NCBI GenBank assembly: GCA_947259375.1
Contig: CAMYLZ010000025.1
Location: 1-64,000, forward strand
From: an uncultured Parvularculaceae bacterium
GTDB taxonomy: Bacteria; Pseudomonadota; Alphaproteobacteria; Caulobacterales; Parvularculaceae
Length of the DNA: 64,000 nt
Direction of reading: 5' to 3'
In this document: in pieces, positions 17,032 to 25,771 of the stretch
Layout: every line of letters starts with the position of its first letter
Position numbering within the stretch: position 1 is the first letter of the stretch
The notes under the pieces: model-generated
What the model saw: the letters and a program-made list of their open reading frames with translations, nothing else
Told to the model about the DNA's origin: nothing
Database searches by the model: none
Position numbers and translations under genes: made by a program

Positions 17032-18027
17032 ATGACCAGCGCGCAAATTGAAATAGACGAGGCGGGCCAGCCCAAGACGGTGCTCTATTGCGAGGTGAGC
17101 GTCTTTCTGCCTGCCGAGATTATGCTCGACAGCGGCGAGACGCTCGCCAAGCCGGAGCTTAATGTCAGATTTTATGGCGACCTGACCCAACCTGCCGTGG
17201 CTGTCGCCGGCGGCGTTTCGGCCGGGCGGGTCATTGCCGATACCAGCAGCGACAAGGGCTGGTGGCGCGACATTGCACGGCCCGGCGGCGCCATCGATCT
17301 CGATAATTATTGCGTTATCGGTTTTGACTTTCTGCCCAATCCCGGCGAAGCAGCGCGGACCATCTCGACCGCGGATCAGGCGCGTGCTTTTGCTTACGCG
17401 CTTGAAACAATCGGCGTTTTAGAACTTTACGCTTTTGTCGGCGCCTCCTATGGCGGCATGGTTGCCTTGCGCTTCGCAGAACTGTTCCCGGAGCGGATTA
17501 AAAAATTATGCGTGGTTTCCGCGCCGGAACGTTCCCATCCGGCGGCGACCGCCCAGCGCGGCGTGCAGCGGCGGATCATCGCGCTTGCCGCGCGTTGCGG
17601 CGCAGAGAAGGAAGGCGTCTCGCTCGCTCGCCAACTCGCCATGATTTCCTACCGTACGCCGGAAGAATTTGAGCAGCGCTTTGACGCCGCGCCCGTGGGC
17701 GAGGCGACGGGCGACCCATACGATATTTGCGAATATCTCATCGCCCGAGGCGAAGCCTATGAGGTTTGCGCCGACCGATACCTGACCTTGTCCGATTCCA
17801 TTGACCGCCATCGCGCCGATCCGGCGAAGATCGGCGCGGAAACGCTGGTCATCGCCGCCGAAGGCGACCGCCTGGCGCCGGCGAGCGACCTTAAACGGCT
17901 GGCCGCTGCGCTGAAGCGCGGGCGCTATGCCGAAATTCCATCCAATTACGGCCATGACGCATTCCTGAAGGAAGCTGACCGGCTCGGCCCCCATATTCGT
18001 GAATTCCTCAAGGAGCTGCAGTCATGA
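17032..18027 (+). CDS. metX: Homoserine O-acyltransferase (MetX family)
   Basis: 331 residues, alpha/beta-hydrolase fold. It acylates homoserine, the first committed step of methionine synthesis. The catalytic serine is in GASYGGMVAL, the aspartate in AAEGDRLAP and the histidine in NYGHDAFLKE. It is shorter than the ~370-residue acetyl-CoA enzymes and resembles the compact MetX of metX-metB-hom operons, some of which use succinyl-CoA; the acyl donor cannot be decided by eye. The start at 17032 is chosen because earlier in-frame starts lie inside the riboswitch. It overlaps metB by ATGA. Confidence 0.9.
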   Translation: MTSAQIEIDEAGQPKTVLYCEVSVFLPAEIMLDSGETLAKPELNVRFYGDLTQPAVAVAGGVSAGRVIADTSSDKGWWRDIARPGGAIDLDNYCVIGFDFLPNPGEAARTISTADQARAFAYALETIGVLELYAFVGASYGGMVALRFAELFPERIKKLCVVSAPERSHPAATAQRGVQRRIIALAARCGAEKEGVSLARQLAMISYRTPEEFEQRFDAAPVGEATGDPYDICEYLIARGEAYEVCADRYLTLSDSIDRHRADPAKIGAETLVIAAEGDRLAPASDLKRLAAALKRGRYAEIPSNYGHDAFLKEADRLGPHIREFLKELQS

Positions 18028-19232
18028 GTGAAACACTCCGCACTGAAACGATTATCGCCGGCGCCGGCGTTGCGGAAGACCCTGCCTTTAACGCGGTCTC
18101 GCCGCCGCTGCACCTTTCGGCGAATTACGGTTGGAATGATCCGCTCGACAAGCCGCAATATGACTATGCGCGCTCCGGCAATCCGACGCGTACGCAGCTT
18201 GAGACGGCGCTGGCAAAGCTAGAAGGCGGCGCGCGCGGCATTGTCGTTTCTTCCGGCATGGCGGCGCTGGATCTTGTGTTCAACCTTGTTGATCCGGGCG
18301 AGCTGGTGATTGCGCCGCATGATTGTTACGGCGGCACGCACCGGCTGTTGACTGCGCGCGCCAAGCGGGGACATTTCGAGCTCGCGTTTGTAAACCAGAC
18401 CGATCCGGTCGCGTTGGCGAAGGCCTTCTCGCGCAATCCAAAGCTGGTGCTGATCGAAACGCCGTCGAACCCGCTCTTGCGCATTACCGATATTCGCGCC
18501 GTCGTGGCATTCGCGCGGGAATGCGGCGCCATCACGGTCGCCGACAACACGTTCTTGTCGCCGGCGCTGCAACGCCCGCTTTCGCTCGGCTGCGACGTGG
18601 TGGTGCATTCGACGACGAAATTCATCAATGGCCATTCGGACGTGGTCGGCGGCGCGGTTATCGCAAAAGATGCGGCGCTGGGCGAAGAGCTCGCCTGGTG
18701 GGCGAATTGCACCGGCGTCACCGGCGCGCCGTTTGATTCCTTCCTGACTTTGCGGGGGCTGCGCACGCTGTTCCCGCGTATCGAGCGCCAGCAGAAAACC
18801 ACGAGCGATGTCGTTGCGGCGCTGGCCGCGGATGAGCGTGTCGCGAGGGTATTCTATCCGGGACTTGAAGATCATCCGGGCCATGAAATTGCGAAAACGC
18901 AACAGGACGGCTTCGGCGCCATGTTCAGCGTCGAGTTTGCCGAAGGCGTCGATGTGATTGAGCTGCTGCGGAACTTACGCATTTTTACCATTGCGGAGTC
19001 GCTTGGGGGCTTTGAAAGCCTTGTATGCACGCCTGCGACCATGACCCATGCGGCGATGACGCCGGAGGCGCGTGAGACAGCGGGTATTTCCGACCGGTTG
19101 GTCAGGTTCTCGGTCGGTCTTGAGCATACGGATGATCTCTTGCGAGATATTTCGCATGGGCTCGAGCATGCGGCGCAAAGCGCCGCGAATGTAGCGTATC
19201 TGTCAAAAGGGGCGGCTAGCCAATGTGCCTGA
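18024..19232 (+). CDS. metB: Cystathionine gamma-synthase
   Basis: 402 residues, a Cys/Met-metabolism PLP enzyme. It condenses O-acylhomoserine with cysteine (trans-sulfuration) or, in some relatives, with sulfide. YDYARSGNPTR, SSGMAALDLV, ETPSNPLLRITDI and the PLP lysine in STTKFINGHSD are visible. Direct sulfhydrylation (MetZ activity) is the main alternative. The ATGA overlap with metX and the 10-base overlap with hom indicate one transcript under the SAM riboswitch. Confidence 0.9.
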   Translation: MSETLRTETIIAGAGVAEDPAFNAVSPPLHLSANYGWNDPLDKPQYDYARSGNPTRTQLETALAKLEGGARGIVVSSGMAALDLVFNLVDPGELVIAPHDCYGGTHRLLTARAKRGHFELAFVNQTDPVALAKAFSRNPKLVLIETPSNPLLRITDIRAVVAFARECGAITVADNTFLSPALQRPLSLGCDVVVHSTTKFINGHSDVVGGAVIAKDAALGEELAWWANCTGVTGAPFDSFLTLRGLRTLFPRIERQQKTTSDVVAALAADERVARVFYPGLEDHPGHEIAKTQQDGFGAMFSVEFAEGVDVIELLRNLRIFTIAESLGGFESLVCTPATMTHAAMTPEARETAGISDRLVRFSVGLEHTDDLLRDISHGLEHAAQSAANVAYLSKGAASQCA

Positions 19233-20266
19233 ATGTAGAAGATAAGGAATTTTCGTTGAACGACAACGCTGCGCCGGTGCGCCGGCGCTTGCGCGTGGCT
19301 GTGGCCGGGCTTGGCGTGATCGGCGAGGGCGCCGCGCTTGAACTGGCGAAGGATGAAACGCCTTATGCGTTGTGTGCGGCGCTGGTGCGTGATCCGTCAA
19401 AGGCGCGCGCAGCGAAACTGGCGGCGTTAAGAACATATGCGGACCCGGCGGTGATGCTTGTCGAGCATCCTGATGTGGTGATTGATGCGCTTCCGTCGGG
19501 CGAGGCGGGCCGGCGGCTGATCGAGGCGGCGCTTTCCAAAGGCGTTAGCGTCGTTACCGCCAACAAACAGGCGATTGCCGGGGCGTTGGCGCTTTTGCAC
19601 AAGCACGCGGCGCAACATCATGCAGTGCTTGAATATGCGCCATCCGTCGGCGGCGGCGCGCCGATGGTTGAAACCGTCAGGCGCGCGCGTTCACTCGGCG
19701 CGCCGCGAGAAATTTCGGCGATCCTCAACGGCACGGTGAATTTCATTCTTTCCGCCATGAAGAACGGCGCGGCGTTTTCCGACGCGGTCAAGCGCGCGCA
19801 GGATGCAGGGTTTGCAGAACCCGATCCGAGTGCGGATCTTTCCGGAGAGGATGCAAGGGCGAAGATATCAATCCTCACTTATGAAGCGTTCGGACGGGAG
19901 ATCGATCTCGACGCAATTGCGGTCGAACCGCTTACCGAGGAACGCGCAAACGCCTTTTCGAAGAATGGCGGCGTATGGAAGCAACTTGCCCGTATTACGC
20001 GCGACGCCAATGGCGGCCTGCGCGCCGGGGTCGGTTTCCAGCGCGTCGATAGCGATCCGTTATTCCGCAAGGTAGAGAGAGAGGGCAATGCGCTGCGCGT
20101 CGTCAATGCAGACGGCCGCGCCCTGACGTGCGAGGGTCGGGGCGCGGGGCGCGAACCAACTGTGGAAAGCATCCTCGGCGACCTCAACCGCATTGCGCTG
20201 GCCTTGCCCCTGCGGAAACTGGAAGGCGAGGAAAACGCTTTGCGCCGGCGGGTGAGCGTCGGTTAG
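19223..20266 (+). CDS. hom: Homoserine dehydrogenase, short form without ACT domain
   Basis: Up to 347 residues. It reduces aspartate semialdehyde to homoserine, the substrate of MetX. The NAD(P) fold VAVAGLGVIGEG opens the protein; TANKQAIAG, ILNGTVNFIL and GFAEPDPSADLSGEDARAK are homoserine dehydrogenase motifs. The C-terminal ACT domain, which gives threonine feedback in the ~430-residue enzymes, is absent. The ATG at 19223 overlaps metB; a TTG at 19256 with a better spaced AAGGA would remove 11 residues. The gene is likely a methionine-pathway isoform controlled by SAM rather than by threonine. Confidence 0.9.
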   Translation: MCLNVEDKEFSLNDNAAPVRRRLRVAVAGLGVIGEGAALELAKDETPYALCAALVRDPSKARAAKLAALRTYADPAVMLVEHPDVVIDALPSGEAGRRLIEAALSKGVSVVTANKQAIAGALALLHKHAAQHHAVLEYAPSVGGGAPMVETVRRARSLGAPREISAILNGTVNFILSAMKNGAAFSDAVKRAQDAGFAEPDPSADLSGEDARAKISILTYEAFGREIDLDAIAVEPLTEERANAFSKNGGVWKQLARITRDANGGLRAGVGFQRVDSDPLFRKVEREGNALRVVNADGRALTCEGRGAGREPTVESILGDLNRIALALPLRKLEGEENALRRRVSVG

Positions 20267-20275
20267 AAAGCCGCT

Positions 20276-21430
20276 ATGGCGAATTCAACGCAAATGGATG
20301 CCGCGCCCGCCGCCCGCGCCGCGAAGGCGGCAAAGCGGCTGGTGATCAAGGCGGGCTCCGCCATTCTTTGCGGAGATGGCGGCGCCGTGCGCGCGGAATG
20401 GCTTGCAAGCCTTGCGACGGATATCGCGGCGTTGCGCGCCTCTGGGGTAGAGATCGCCATTGTAAGCTCCGGCGCGATCGCGCTTGGGCGCAAAGCGCTG
20501 GGGCTAACCGGCGCGCTTCGGCTTGATGAAAAACAGGCGGCGTCCGCCGCCGGGCAGGCGGCTCTGGCGCAGGCCTGGCAGGCGGCGTTTACGCCGCATG
20601 GCCTCACCATCGGGCAGGTGCTTTTGACGCTTGACGATACCGAAGGCCGCCGGCGCTATCTCAATGCGCGCGCGACCATGCGCACATTGATCGACCTCGG
20701 GGCGCTGCCGCTGGTCAATGAGAATGACACGATCGCGACAAGCGAGATTCGCTATGGCGATAATGACCGGCTGGGGGCGCATACGGCGCAACTGATCGAA
20801 GCAGACATGCTGATGATCCTGTCCGACATTGACGGTCTTTACACGGCCGATCCGCGACGAGATACGGCCGCGCGTCATATCGCCGTGGTCGATGCGATCA
20901 CGCCGGCGATTGAGGCGTCGGCGGCAGGGCCGAATTTTGAGGCCGGCGTCGGCTCCGGCGGCATGGCGTCGAAAATCGCTGCGGCGAAAATTGCTTGCGG
21001 CGCTGGCTGCGCTTGCGTCATTGCGCCGGGCCTTATTGAGCATCCCTTGCAGGCGGTTCTCAATGGCGGTGCGGCGACGCTGTTTCGCCCGTCAAGCTCA
21101 GGCGAGAGCGCGCGACGGCAATGGATTGCCGGCCGGCTTAAATCCGCAGGGCGTATCCTGGTGGATCGCGGCGCCGCAAAGGCGCTGGCGAAAGGCGCCA
21201 GTCTCTTGCCTGCCGGCGTGACAGGCGTTGAGGGCGATTTTTCACGCGGCGACGCTATAGAGATCGCCGGGCCGGATGGCGTGGTTATCGGCAAGGGGCT
21301 TTCGGCTTACGATGCGGCGGATGTTCGAAAAATCGCCGGGCGTAAATCCGAGGAGATCGGTTCGATTCTCGGCTATCGCCGCCGTCCTGCCGTGATCGAG
21401 AAAAACGACCTGGTTATGAGAGGAACATGA
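20276..21430 (+). CDS. proB: Glutamate 5-kinase
   Basis: 384 residues. It phosphorylates glutamate, the first step of proline synthesis. The amino-acid kinase domain has KRLVIKAGSAIL, SSGAIALGR, LVNENDTI and GSGGMASKI; a C-terminal PUA domain follows from about residue 275 (GRILVDRGAAKAL...FSRGDAIEI). It lies 9 bases after hom in the same direction and could be partly co-transcribed with the methionine operon. It abuts proA without a gap. Confidence 0.95.
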   Translation: MANSTQMDAAPAARAAKAAKRLVIKAGSAILCGDGGAVRAEWLASLATDIAALRASGVEIAIVSSGAIALGRKALGLTGALRLDEKQAASAAGQAALAQAWQAAFTPHGLTIGQVLLTLDDTEGRRRYLNARATMRTLIDLGALPLVNENDTIATSEIRYGDNDRLGAHTAQLIEADMLMILSDIDGLYTADPRRDTAARHIAVVDAITPAIEASAAGPNFEAGVGSGGMASKIAAAKIACGAGCACVIAPGLIEHPLQAVLNGGAATLFRPSSSGESARRQWIAGRLKSAGRILVDRGAAKALAKGASLLPAGVTGVEGDFSRGDAIEIAGPDGVVIGKGLSAYDAADVRKIAGRKSEEIGSILGYRRRPAVIEKNDLVMRGT

Positions 21431-22714
21431 ATGGCGCAGGCGCCAGAAAATTACGCATTGCTCTGCGATTACATGGATGCGCTGGGCGTTGACGCCAAAG
21501 CCGCGGCGCGCGCTATGGCGGCGGCGCCGGCGGCGGCGAAAAACGCCGCGTTGCGAAAAGCTGCGAATGCGATCCGGGTGCGGAGCAGGCAAATTCTCGC
21601 CGTCAATGCAGAGGAGCTCGCGGCGGCGAGTACAAAAGGGGTGCAACCGGCCTTCATCGATCGCATGGCGCTGGACGCATCGCGCATCGAATCAATCGCC
21701 AAAGCGCTTGAAGAGATAGCCGCGCTTGATGACCCGGTGGGGAAAGTAATCGCAAGTTGGTCACGTCCCAATGGGCTTGAGATTGCGCGCGTCAGGACGC
21801 CCATCGGCGTCATCGCCGTCATCTATGAAAGCCGCCCGAATGTTACGGTCGATGCGGCGGCGATCGCGATAAAGGCAGGCAATGTTGTGATCCTGCGCGG
21901 CGGGTCTGAGTGCATCCGAACGTCAAAGGCGCTATTCGACTGCTTTGCGGAAGCCATGGCGGCGGCGGGGTTGCCGCAAGGCGCTGCTCAGTTTGTCGAG
22001 ACCACGGATCGCGCAGCAGTTGGCGCGCTCCTTTCAGGGCTCGGCGGGCGCATCGACCTCGTCATTCCTCGCGGCGGCAAGTCGCTGGTGGCGCGCGTCC
22101 AGTCGGAGGCGCGTGCGCCGGTGCTGAGCCATCTGGACGGGATCTGCCACGTTTATGTTGATCGTGATGCGGATTTGCGCAAAGCGGTAGAGGTTACGGT
22201 CAATTCGAAAATGCGGCGAACGGGCGTGTGCGGCGCGGCTGAAACATTGTTGATCGACAAGTCGGTTGCAGAGTTGTTTTGGCCGGCGGCGGTGGCCGCT
22301 TTACGCGAAAAAGGATGCGAATTACGCGGCGATGCGGCTGTGCGCAATCTGGACCCGTCCGTAGCAAAGGCGAGCGAAGAAGACTGGCATACGGAATATC
22401 TCGCGCCGATCCTTTCTGTCGCGATTGTCGATGGCGTTGATGGCGCGATCGCCCATATAGCAAAATATTCGTCCGGTCATACTGAATCAATTATTACGGA
22501 GAATGCCGCAACTGCCGACGCGTTCATCGCCTGTGTCGACAGCGCCATCATTTTGCATAACGCATCAACCCAGTTCGCCGATGGCGGCGAGTTTGGCCTC
22601 GGCGCGGAAATCGGCATCGCCACCGGCCGTTTGCATGCGCGCGGCCCAGTGGGCGTTGAAGAGTTGACGACTTACAAAAATGTCGTGCGCGGCACCGGAC
22701 AAGTACGGCTTTAA
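21431..22714 (+). CDS. proA: Gamma-glutamyl phosphate reductase
   Basis: 427 residues, aldehyde dehydrogenase superfamily. It reduces glutamyl-5-phosphate to glutamate semialdehyde with NADPH. The catalytic cysteine is in RRTGVCGAAET; VIYESRPNVTVDAA, GNVVILRGGSE and FGLGAEIGIATGRLHARGPVG are family motifs. It starts immediately after the proB stop codon, so the two are coupled. Its stop overlaps that of convergent folE by four bases (TTAA). Confidence 0.97.
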   Translation: MAQAPENYALLCDYMDALGVDAKAAARAMAAAPAAAKNAALRKAANAIRVRSRQILAVNAEELAAASTKGVQPAFIDRMALDASRIESIAKALEEIAALDDPVGKVIASWSRPNGLEIARVRTPIGVIAVIYESRPNVTVDAAAIAIKAGNVVILRGGSECIRTSKALFDCFAEAMAAAGLPQGAAQFVETTDRAAVGALLSGLGGRIDLVIPRGGKSLVARVQSEARAPVLSHLDGICHVYVDRDADLRKAVEVTVNSKMRRTGVCGAAETLLIDKSVAELFWPAAVAALREKGCELRGDAAVRNLDPSVAKASEEDWHTEYLAPILSVAIVDGVDGAIAHIAKYSSGHTESIITENAATADAFIACVDSAIILHNASTQFADGGEFGLGAEIGIATGRLHARGPVGVEELTTYKNVVRGTGQVRL

Positions 22715-23313
22715 ACGCCAGCGAAGGACAGGAACCGCTTTTGCAGGGCGAGGTCGGTCTGGAATACGCCCGTGAACTGGTTGGTGATCGTGTCGACGCC
22801 ATGTTTGTGCACGCCGCGGGTCGCCATGCAATGATGCTCGGCGCGGATGAGTACGGCGACGCCTTTGGGCGCCAGTGTCTCGTCGATGGCGTTGGCGATT
22901 TGCACGGTAAGTTTTTCCTGCACCTGCAGGCGTTTTGAATATGCATCGACGAGCCGAGCGAGCTTTGACAGGCCGACAACCCGCCCACAAGGAACGTAAG
23001 CAACGTCGGCGGTTCCGATGATCGGCGCCAAATGATGTTCGCAATAGCTTTCGAGACGTATGCCGCGCAGATGCACGATATCGTTATAGCGCTCGACTTC
23101 GCCGAAAGTCTTTGACAAGATTTCGGACGGGTTCGCTTCATATCCGGAAAACCATTCGGTGAAAGCTCGCGCCACGCGCGATGGCGTTTCGCGCAAGCCC
23201 TCCCGGTCGGGGTCGTCGCCGATCCAACGCAGAAGCGTGCGCACTGCGTCTTCGGCGTCATCTTGTGTGACAGTCAATGCGGCTTGCGCCGGCTGGAGGG
23301 CCAGGTTCGTCAT
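22711..23313 (-). CDS. folE: GTP cyclohydrolase I
   Basis: 200 residues. It converts GTP to dihydroneopterin triphosphate for tetrahydrofolate. Zinc ligands are seen in SYCEHHLAP and EHHCMATRGV; PDREGLRETPSRVARA and GLSKLARLVD are the family signatures. It is convergent with proA, and the last base pairs of both reading frames form the shared TTAA at 22711-22714. No other folate gene is nearby. Confidence 0.97.
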   Translation of the reverse strand: MTNLALQPAQAALTVTQDDAEDAVRTLLRWIGDDPDREGLRETPSRVARAFTEWFSGYEANPSEILSKTFGEVERYNDIVHLRGIRLESYCEHHLAPIIGTADVAYVPCGRVVGLSKLARLVDAYSKRLQVQEKLTVQIANAIDETLAPKGVAVLIRAEHHCMATRGVHKHGVDTITNQFTGVFQTDLALQKRFLSFAGV

Positions 23314-23365
23314 GAGAAGTTCATTCCGCTTTTGGATTGGGATTTGAGGGCGGATCGGGCGACGT

Positions 23366-23857
23366 TTATTCCGTGTCGCCAGCCGTTGACGCGGCGGACA
23401 GCGATTTCAGATATGCGATGATCGCTTCTCGTTCCCCTGCGTCAGGAAGGCGAAACCCCATGGATGTGCCGGGCGCGAAAGCAGGCGGGTTTTCAAGCCA
23501 CGCGTCCAGCGTTTCGTCGTTCCATACCACATCAATTTCGCGTAGCGCCTTGCTGTAGCGGAACCCCTCAACGCTGCCCGCCTTTTGGCCGTATACGCCC
23601 CGGTGTTTCGGACCGACGCGGTTGGCGTCGGGCGAATGACAGGCGCCGCAGCGACGCTGGTAAAGCTCCCGGCCTTTTCCGATAAGTTCGAGGGAGGCGC
23701 CGGGGGAGTTGGCGCCTCCCTCCGGCTCCGCCAATGATATACGCTCACTGTTCCCGGTGCTGGTTCCGAGCATGGAATTGTCGCCATGCGGCAGGAGGGC
23801 TGTTGCACCGAGTGCGATGCCGATGAGTGAAAACATTACTGCTAACCTTCGATTCAA
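23366..23857 (-). CDS. Class I cytochrome c, secreted or membrane-anchored
   Basis: 163 residues. A hydrophobic signal or anchor lies at residues 4-22, then a class I cytochrome c with the haem motif CGACH, the GPKHRGVYG segment and the distal methionine in GTSMGF. It resembles mitochondrial-type c550/c2 electron carriers. The longest start is a TTG at 23857 (MNRRLAV, giving a basic N-region); an ATG at 23836 with GAAGG upstream is the alternative. It closely follows the ferritin-like gene and is probably in one operon with it and the sigma factor. Confidence 0.85.
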   Translation of the reverse strand: MNRRLAVMFSLIGIALGATALLPHGDNSMLGTSTGNSERISLAEPEGGANSPGASLELIGKGRELYQRRCGACHSPDANRVGPKHRGVYGQKAGSVEGFRYSKALREIDVVWNDETLDAWLENPPAFAPGTSMGFRLPDAGEREAIIAYLKSLSAASTAGDTE

Positions 23858-23877
23858 ATTGTCGGGAGGCGTATTTC

Positions 23878-24462
23878 TTAGCCGAACATCAACGCGTCTT
23901 TCGGAACGGCCTCGCCAAGCGCATTGGCGAGGATCGCCGCATGAAAGGCTTCATCGCCCGCCATCTGCGCCGCCACTTTGTGATAGTCAGGACCGAGCGA
24001 CGGGATCAGGCCGAGATAGGCGTTGGCGGCGCCGCGCTCGAGTTTCAGGGCGAGGCGCAATACGCCTTCTTGATCTGTCAGTGCGCCGGCGTTGAAATCG
24101 GCGGCGTATTCTTCAAGCGTCTTTTCTTCCACCGGCGCGCCGCCCAGTTCTCTCACGGCATTCGTCAGAATATCGCGATGCCCTTTATGGTGGCCTTGAA
24201 AGGTCACGCCGAGATCGAGAACGGCAGGCTGAAGCAGGCCGCTCGTTGCGCCGATCTGATAGGCGGCGATGCCTTCATGTTCGAGTGCAATCGCAGCATT
24301 CAGGATGGCGACGTCCTGCGCCACATCGTCCGATTTTTTTGCCGCATAGGCGGATGTGACGCCGCCGCCCAGCGCGATGGCGACCCCCGCAAGCGAAAGC
24401 GTCTTCCCGGCGCCGCTAATGATTGCGCGGCGTGTTGCGGATTTGTCCAACTGTTCGACCAT
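23878..24462 (-). CDS. Ferritin-like domain protein with Tat signal
   Basis: 194 residues. The N-terminus has a twin arginine (TRRAIISGAGKTLSLAG) and a hydrophobic stretch ending at AYA-AKK, so it is probably exported folded by Tat. The rest is a four-helix ferritin-like fold (ferritin_2/DUF4439 type) with metal-ligand patterns ALEHEGIAAYQ, HHKGHRD, KLERGAANAY and DEAFHAAI. Function is unknown; relatives are linked with stress and desiccation. The ATG at 24462 is preferred over upstream starts that overlap the sigma-factor gene. It lies 29 bases after the sigma factor. Confidence 0.82.
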   Translation of the reverse strand: MVEQLDKSATRRAIISGAGKTLSLAGVAIALGGGVTSAYAAKKSDDVAQDVAILNAAIALEHEGIAAYQIGATSGLLQPAVLDLGVTFQGHHKGHRDILTNAVRELGGAPVEEKTLEEYAADFNAGALTDQEGVLRLALKLERGAANAYLGLIPSLGPDYHKVAAQMAGDEAFHAAILANALGEAVPKDALMFG

Positions 24463-24491
24463 GTCAGTTTTCCTTATCTGTTGGGTTAAAA

Positions 24492-25178
24492 TTACTGCGT
24501 TGGGGGAATGTCGAGCGCCGCGAGGACGCGGGCGGTCATCGCCTCGCAATCGGCGCCGGCAAAGGCGATGGTTCCGTCCAGCAATGTGCGCATGTCAGGC
24601 GAGAGTGCGTCGCGCAACCGGCGCCGCGCGCGCAGCAGCCGGGTCTTGATTACCGCTTCGCTTACCTCCAGCGCCTGTGCTGTATCGCGAACCGACATGC
24701 ATTCTATCTCGCGCAAAATGAAGACGGTTCGATATTCGTCCGGCAAATCGGCGATAGCGGCGGTTAGCAGGCGTGATAGTTCCTTACGGGCGAGGCTGGT
24801 TTCGGGCGTTATCCCCGCGGTCTGGGCGAAACGCGCCTTATACTCATCCAACATTGCGACATCCTGCTCCAGCAATTCCGTCCTTCTTCTCTCCGCCGCA
24901 CGTTTGCGATCAAGCGCGGCGTTGATGACGATACGCGTCAGCCAGGTTGACAGGCTTGAAGCGCCTTCGAACCGGTCTAGTGAGCGGAACGCTTTGAGAT
25001 AGGCTTCCTGCACCACATCCTCCGCATCCGCATTATTGCGGAGGACGCCCCAAGCGGCGCGAAACAACCGCTGATTATTGCGCGTGGTGATGAGCCTGAT
25101 CGCTGCAGGGTCGCGGCCGGCGGCCTCGCGCGCAAGCACGACATCGCTGACAGATTCAAGATTGAGCTTGTGGCGCAT
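24492..25178 (-). CDS. ECF-type RNA polymerase sigma factor
   Basis: 228 residues from the ATG at 25178 (a TTG two codons earlier is possible). Sigma-70 region 2 is seen in AEDVVQEAYLKAFRSLDRFEG and SLSTWLTRIVINAALDRKR; region 4 in LPDEYRTVFILREIECMSVRDTAQ and SEAVIKTRLLRARRRLRDAL. It contains a short C-terminal tail with one cysteine but no obvious anti-sigma gene sits beside it. It is the first gene of a set with the Tat ferritin-like protein and cytochrome c, which are probable targets. An ECF-like promoter precedes it. Confidence 0.92.
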   Translation of the reverse strand: MRHKLNLESVSDVVLAREAAGRDPAAIRLITTRNNQRLFRAAWGVLRNNADAEDVVQEAYLKAFRSLDRFEGASSLSTWLTRIVINAALDRKRAAERRRTELLEQDVAMLDEYKARFAQTAGITPETSLARKELSRLLTAAIADLPDEYRTVFILREIECMSVRDTAQALEVSEAVIKTRLLRARRRLRDALSPDMRTLLDGTIAFAGADCEAMTARVLAALDIPPTQ

Positions 25179-25202
25179 CGTCAAAACGTCCTTTCAGCCA
25201 GA

Positions 25203-25230
25203 TAGACGCCGGCAAATGTAAATGGTTACA
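25203..25230 (-). promoter_or_regulatory. Putative ECF promoter of the sigma-factor operon
   Basis: On the minus strand TGTAACC (25230-25224) and CGTCTA (25208-25203) are separated by 15 bases, the bipartite pattern common to ECF-dependent promoters. It ends 24 bases upstream of the sigma-factor ATG, so self-activation is plausible. Confidence 0.5.
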
Positions 25231-25607
25231 GGCGGGGACAATAATGCCGCCGCGCCGTTTGTGCTTGCTGATGGGCGCGCACGCTGCATCGCGTGGGAGG
25301 AAGGTTGGGTGCATCGCAACGTGGGCTGTTTGGCGCGGCGCAGGAGATTTTCCAAAGTTGGAGGGTGCGTTCAATATTATAGCATAAAATACCACAAGTA
25401 GCGCACGGGCGCGAGAGACACGCATAAAACATAAAAAAACCGATAGTTTTTGCTTGTTTGTTTGCGCGGGCGCGTTGTAAGCGTGGTTTCGGCGTTGCAG
25501 CAAAAGCGCCGCTCGGGATACGCGCCATGTTTGGGCTGAAGGAATTGGGATTGATTGCGGACAGCGTGGCTTTGGCTGCGAATCCGTTGTTTTCGTCTTT
25601 GCCGGCT
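25231..25607. other. Upstream region of the ilv operon
   Basis: About 380 bases between the ECF promoter and the ilv leader peptide. Bases 25370-25460 are clearly AT-rich and probably hold the ilv promoter, but no clean -35/-10 pair stands out. A frame open from 25458 or 25527 runs into the leader peptide and could be a longer leader. Confidence 0.5.
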
Positions 25608-25688
25608 ATGTCGGTAAGCCTTTTGCTCGTGGTCGTGGTGCTCCTTATTAGCCCCTCCGGGGGAGCGGCCATGGAGCCCGCGCGCTAG
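25608..25688 (+). CDS. ilv operon leader peptide
   Basis: A 26-residue frame beginning MSVS followed by LLLVVVVLLI and ending in MEPAR. Ten consecutive branched-chain codons (Leu x3, Val x4, Leu x2, Ile), just upstream of ilvD and ahead of alternative hairpins, are the hallmark of an attenuator leader. Shortage of charged Leu, Val or Ile tRNA would stall a ribosome here. There is no clear ribosome site before the ATG at 25608; an in-frame ATG at 25527 would give a 53-residue leader with the same end. An ordinary small protein is unlikely given the context. Confidence 0.85.
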   Translation: MSVSLLLVVVVLLISPSGGAAMEPAR

Positions 25689-25741
25689 TTTAGCAGCACG
25701 GATCTTCAGACGCCCGCTCCCGACAGGAAGCGGGTTTTTTT
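25661..25741 (+). terminator. ilv attenuator: antiterminator and terminator hairpins
   Basis: The terminator is CCCGCTCC (25713-25720), a CGACA loop, GGAAGCGGG (25726-25734, one bulged A) and seven Ts (25735-25741). Its 5' arm is also complementary to GGGAGCGG at 25661-25668 inside the leader peptide gene (pairing with CCGCTCCC, 25714-25721). The two structures exclude each other, as in classical attenuation. The T-tract runs into the first possible ilvD ATG. Confidence 0.85.
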
Positions 25742-25771
25742 ATGTCTGATGGTCCGTTTGAGGATGAACGG

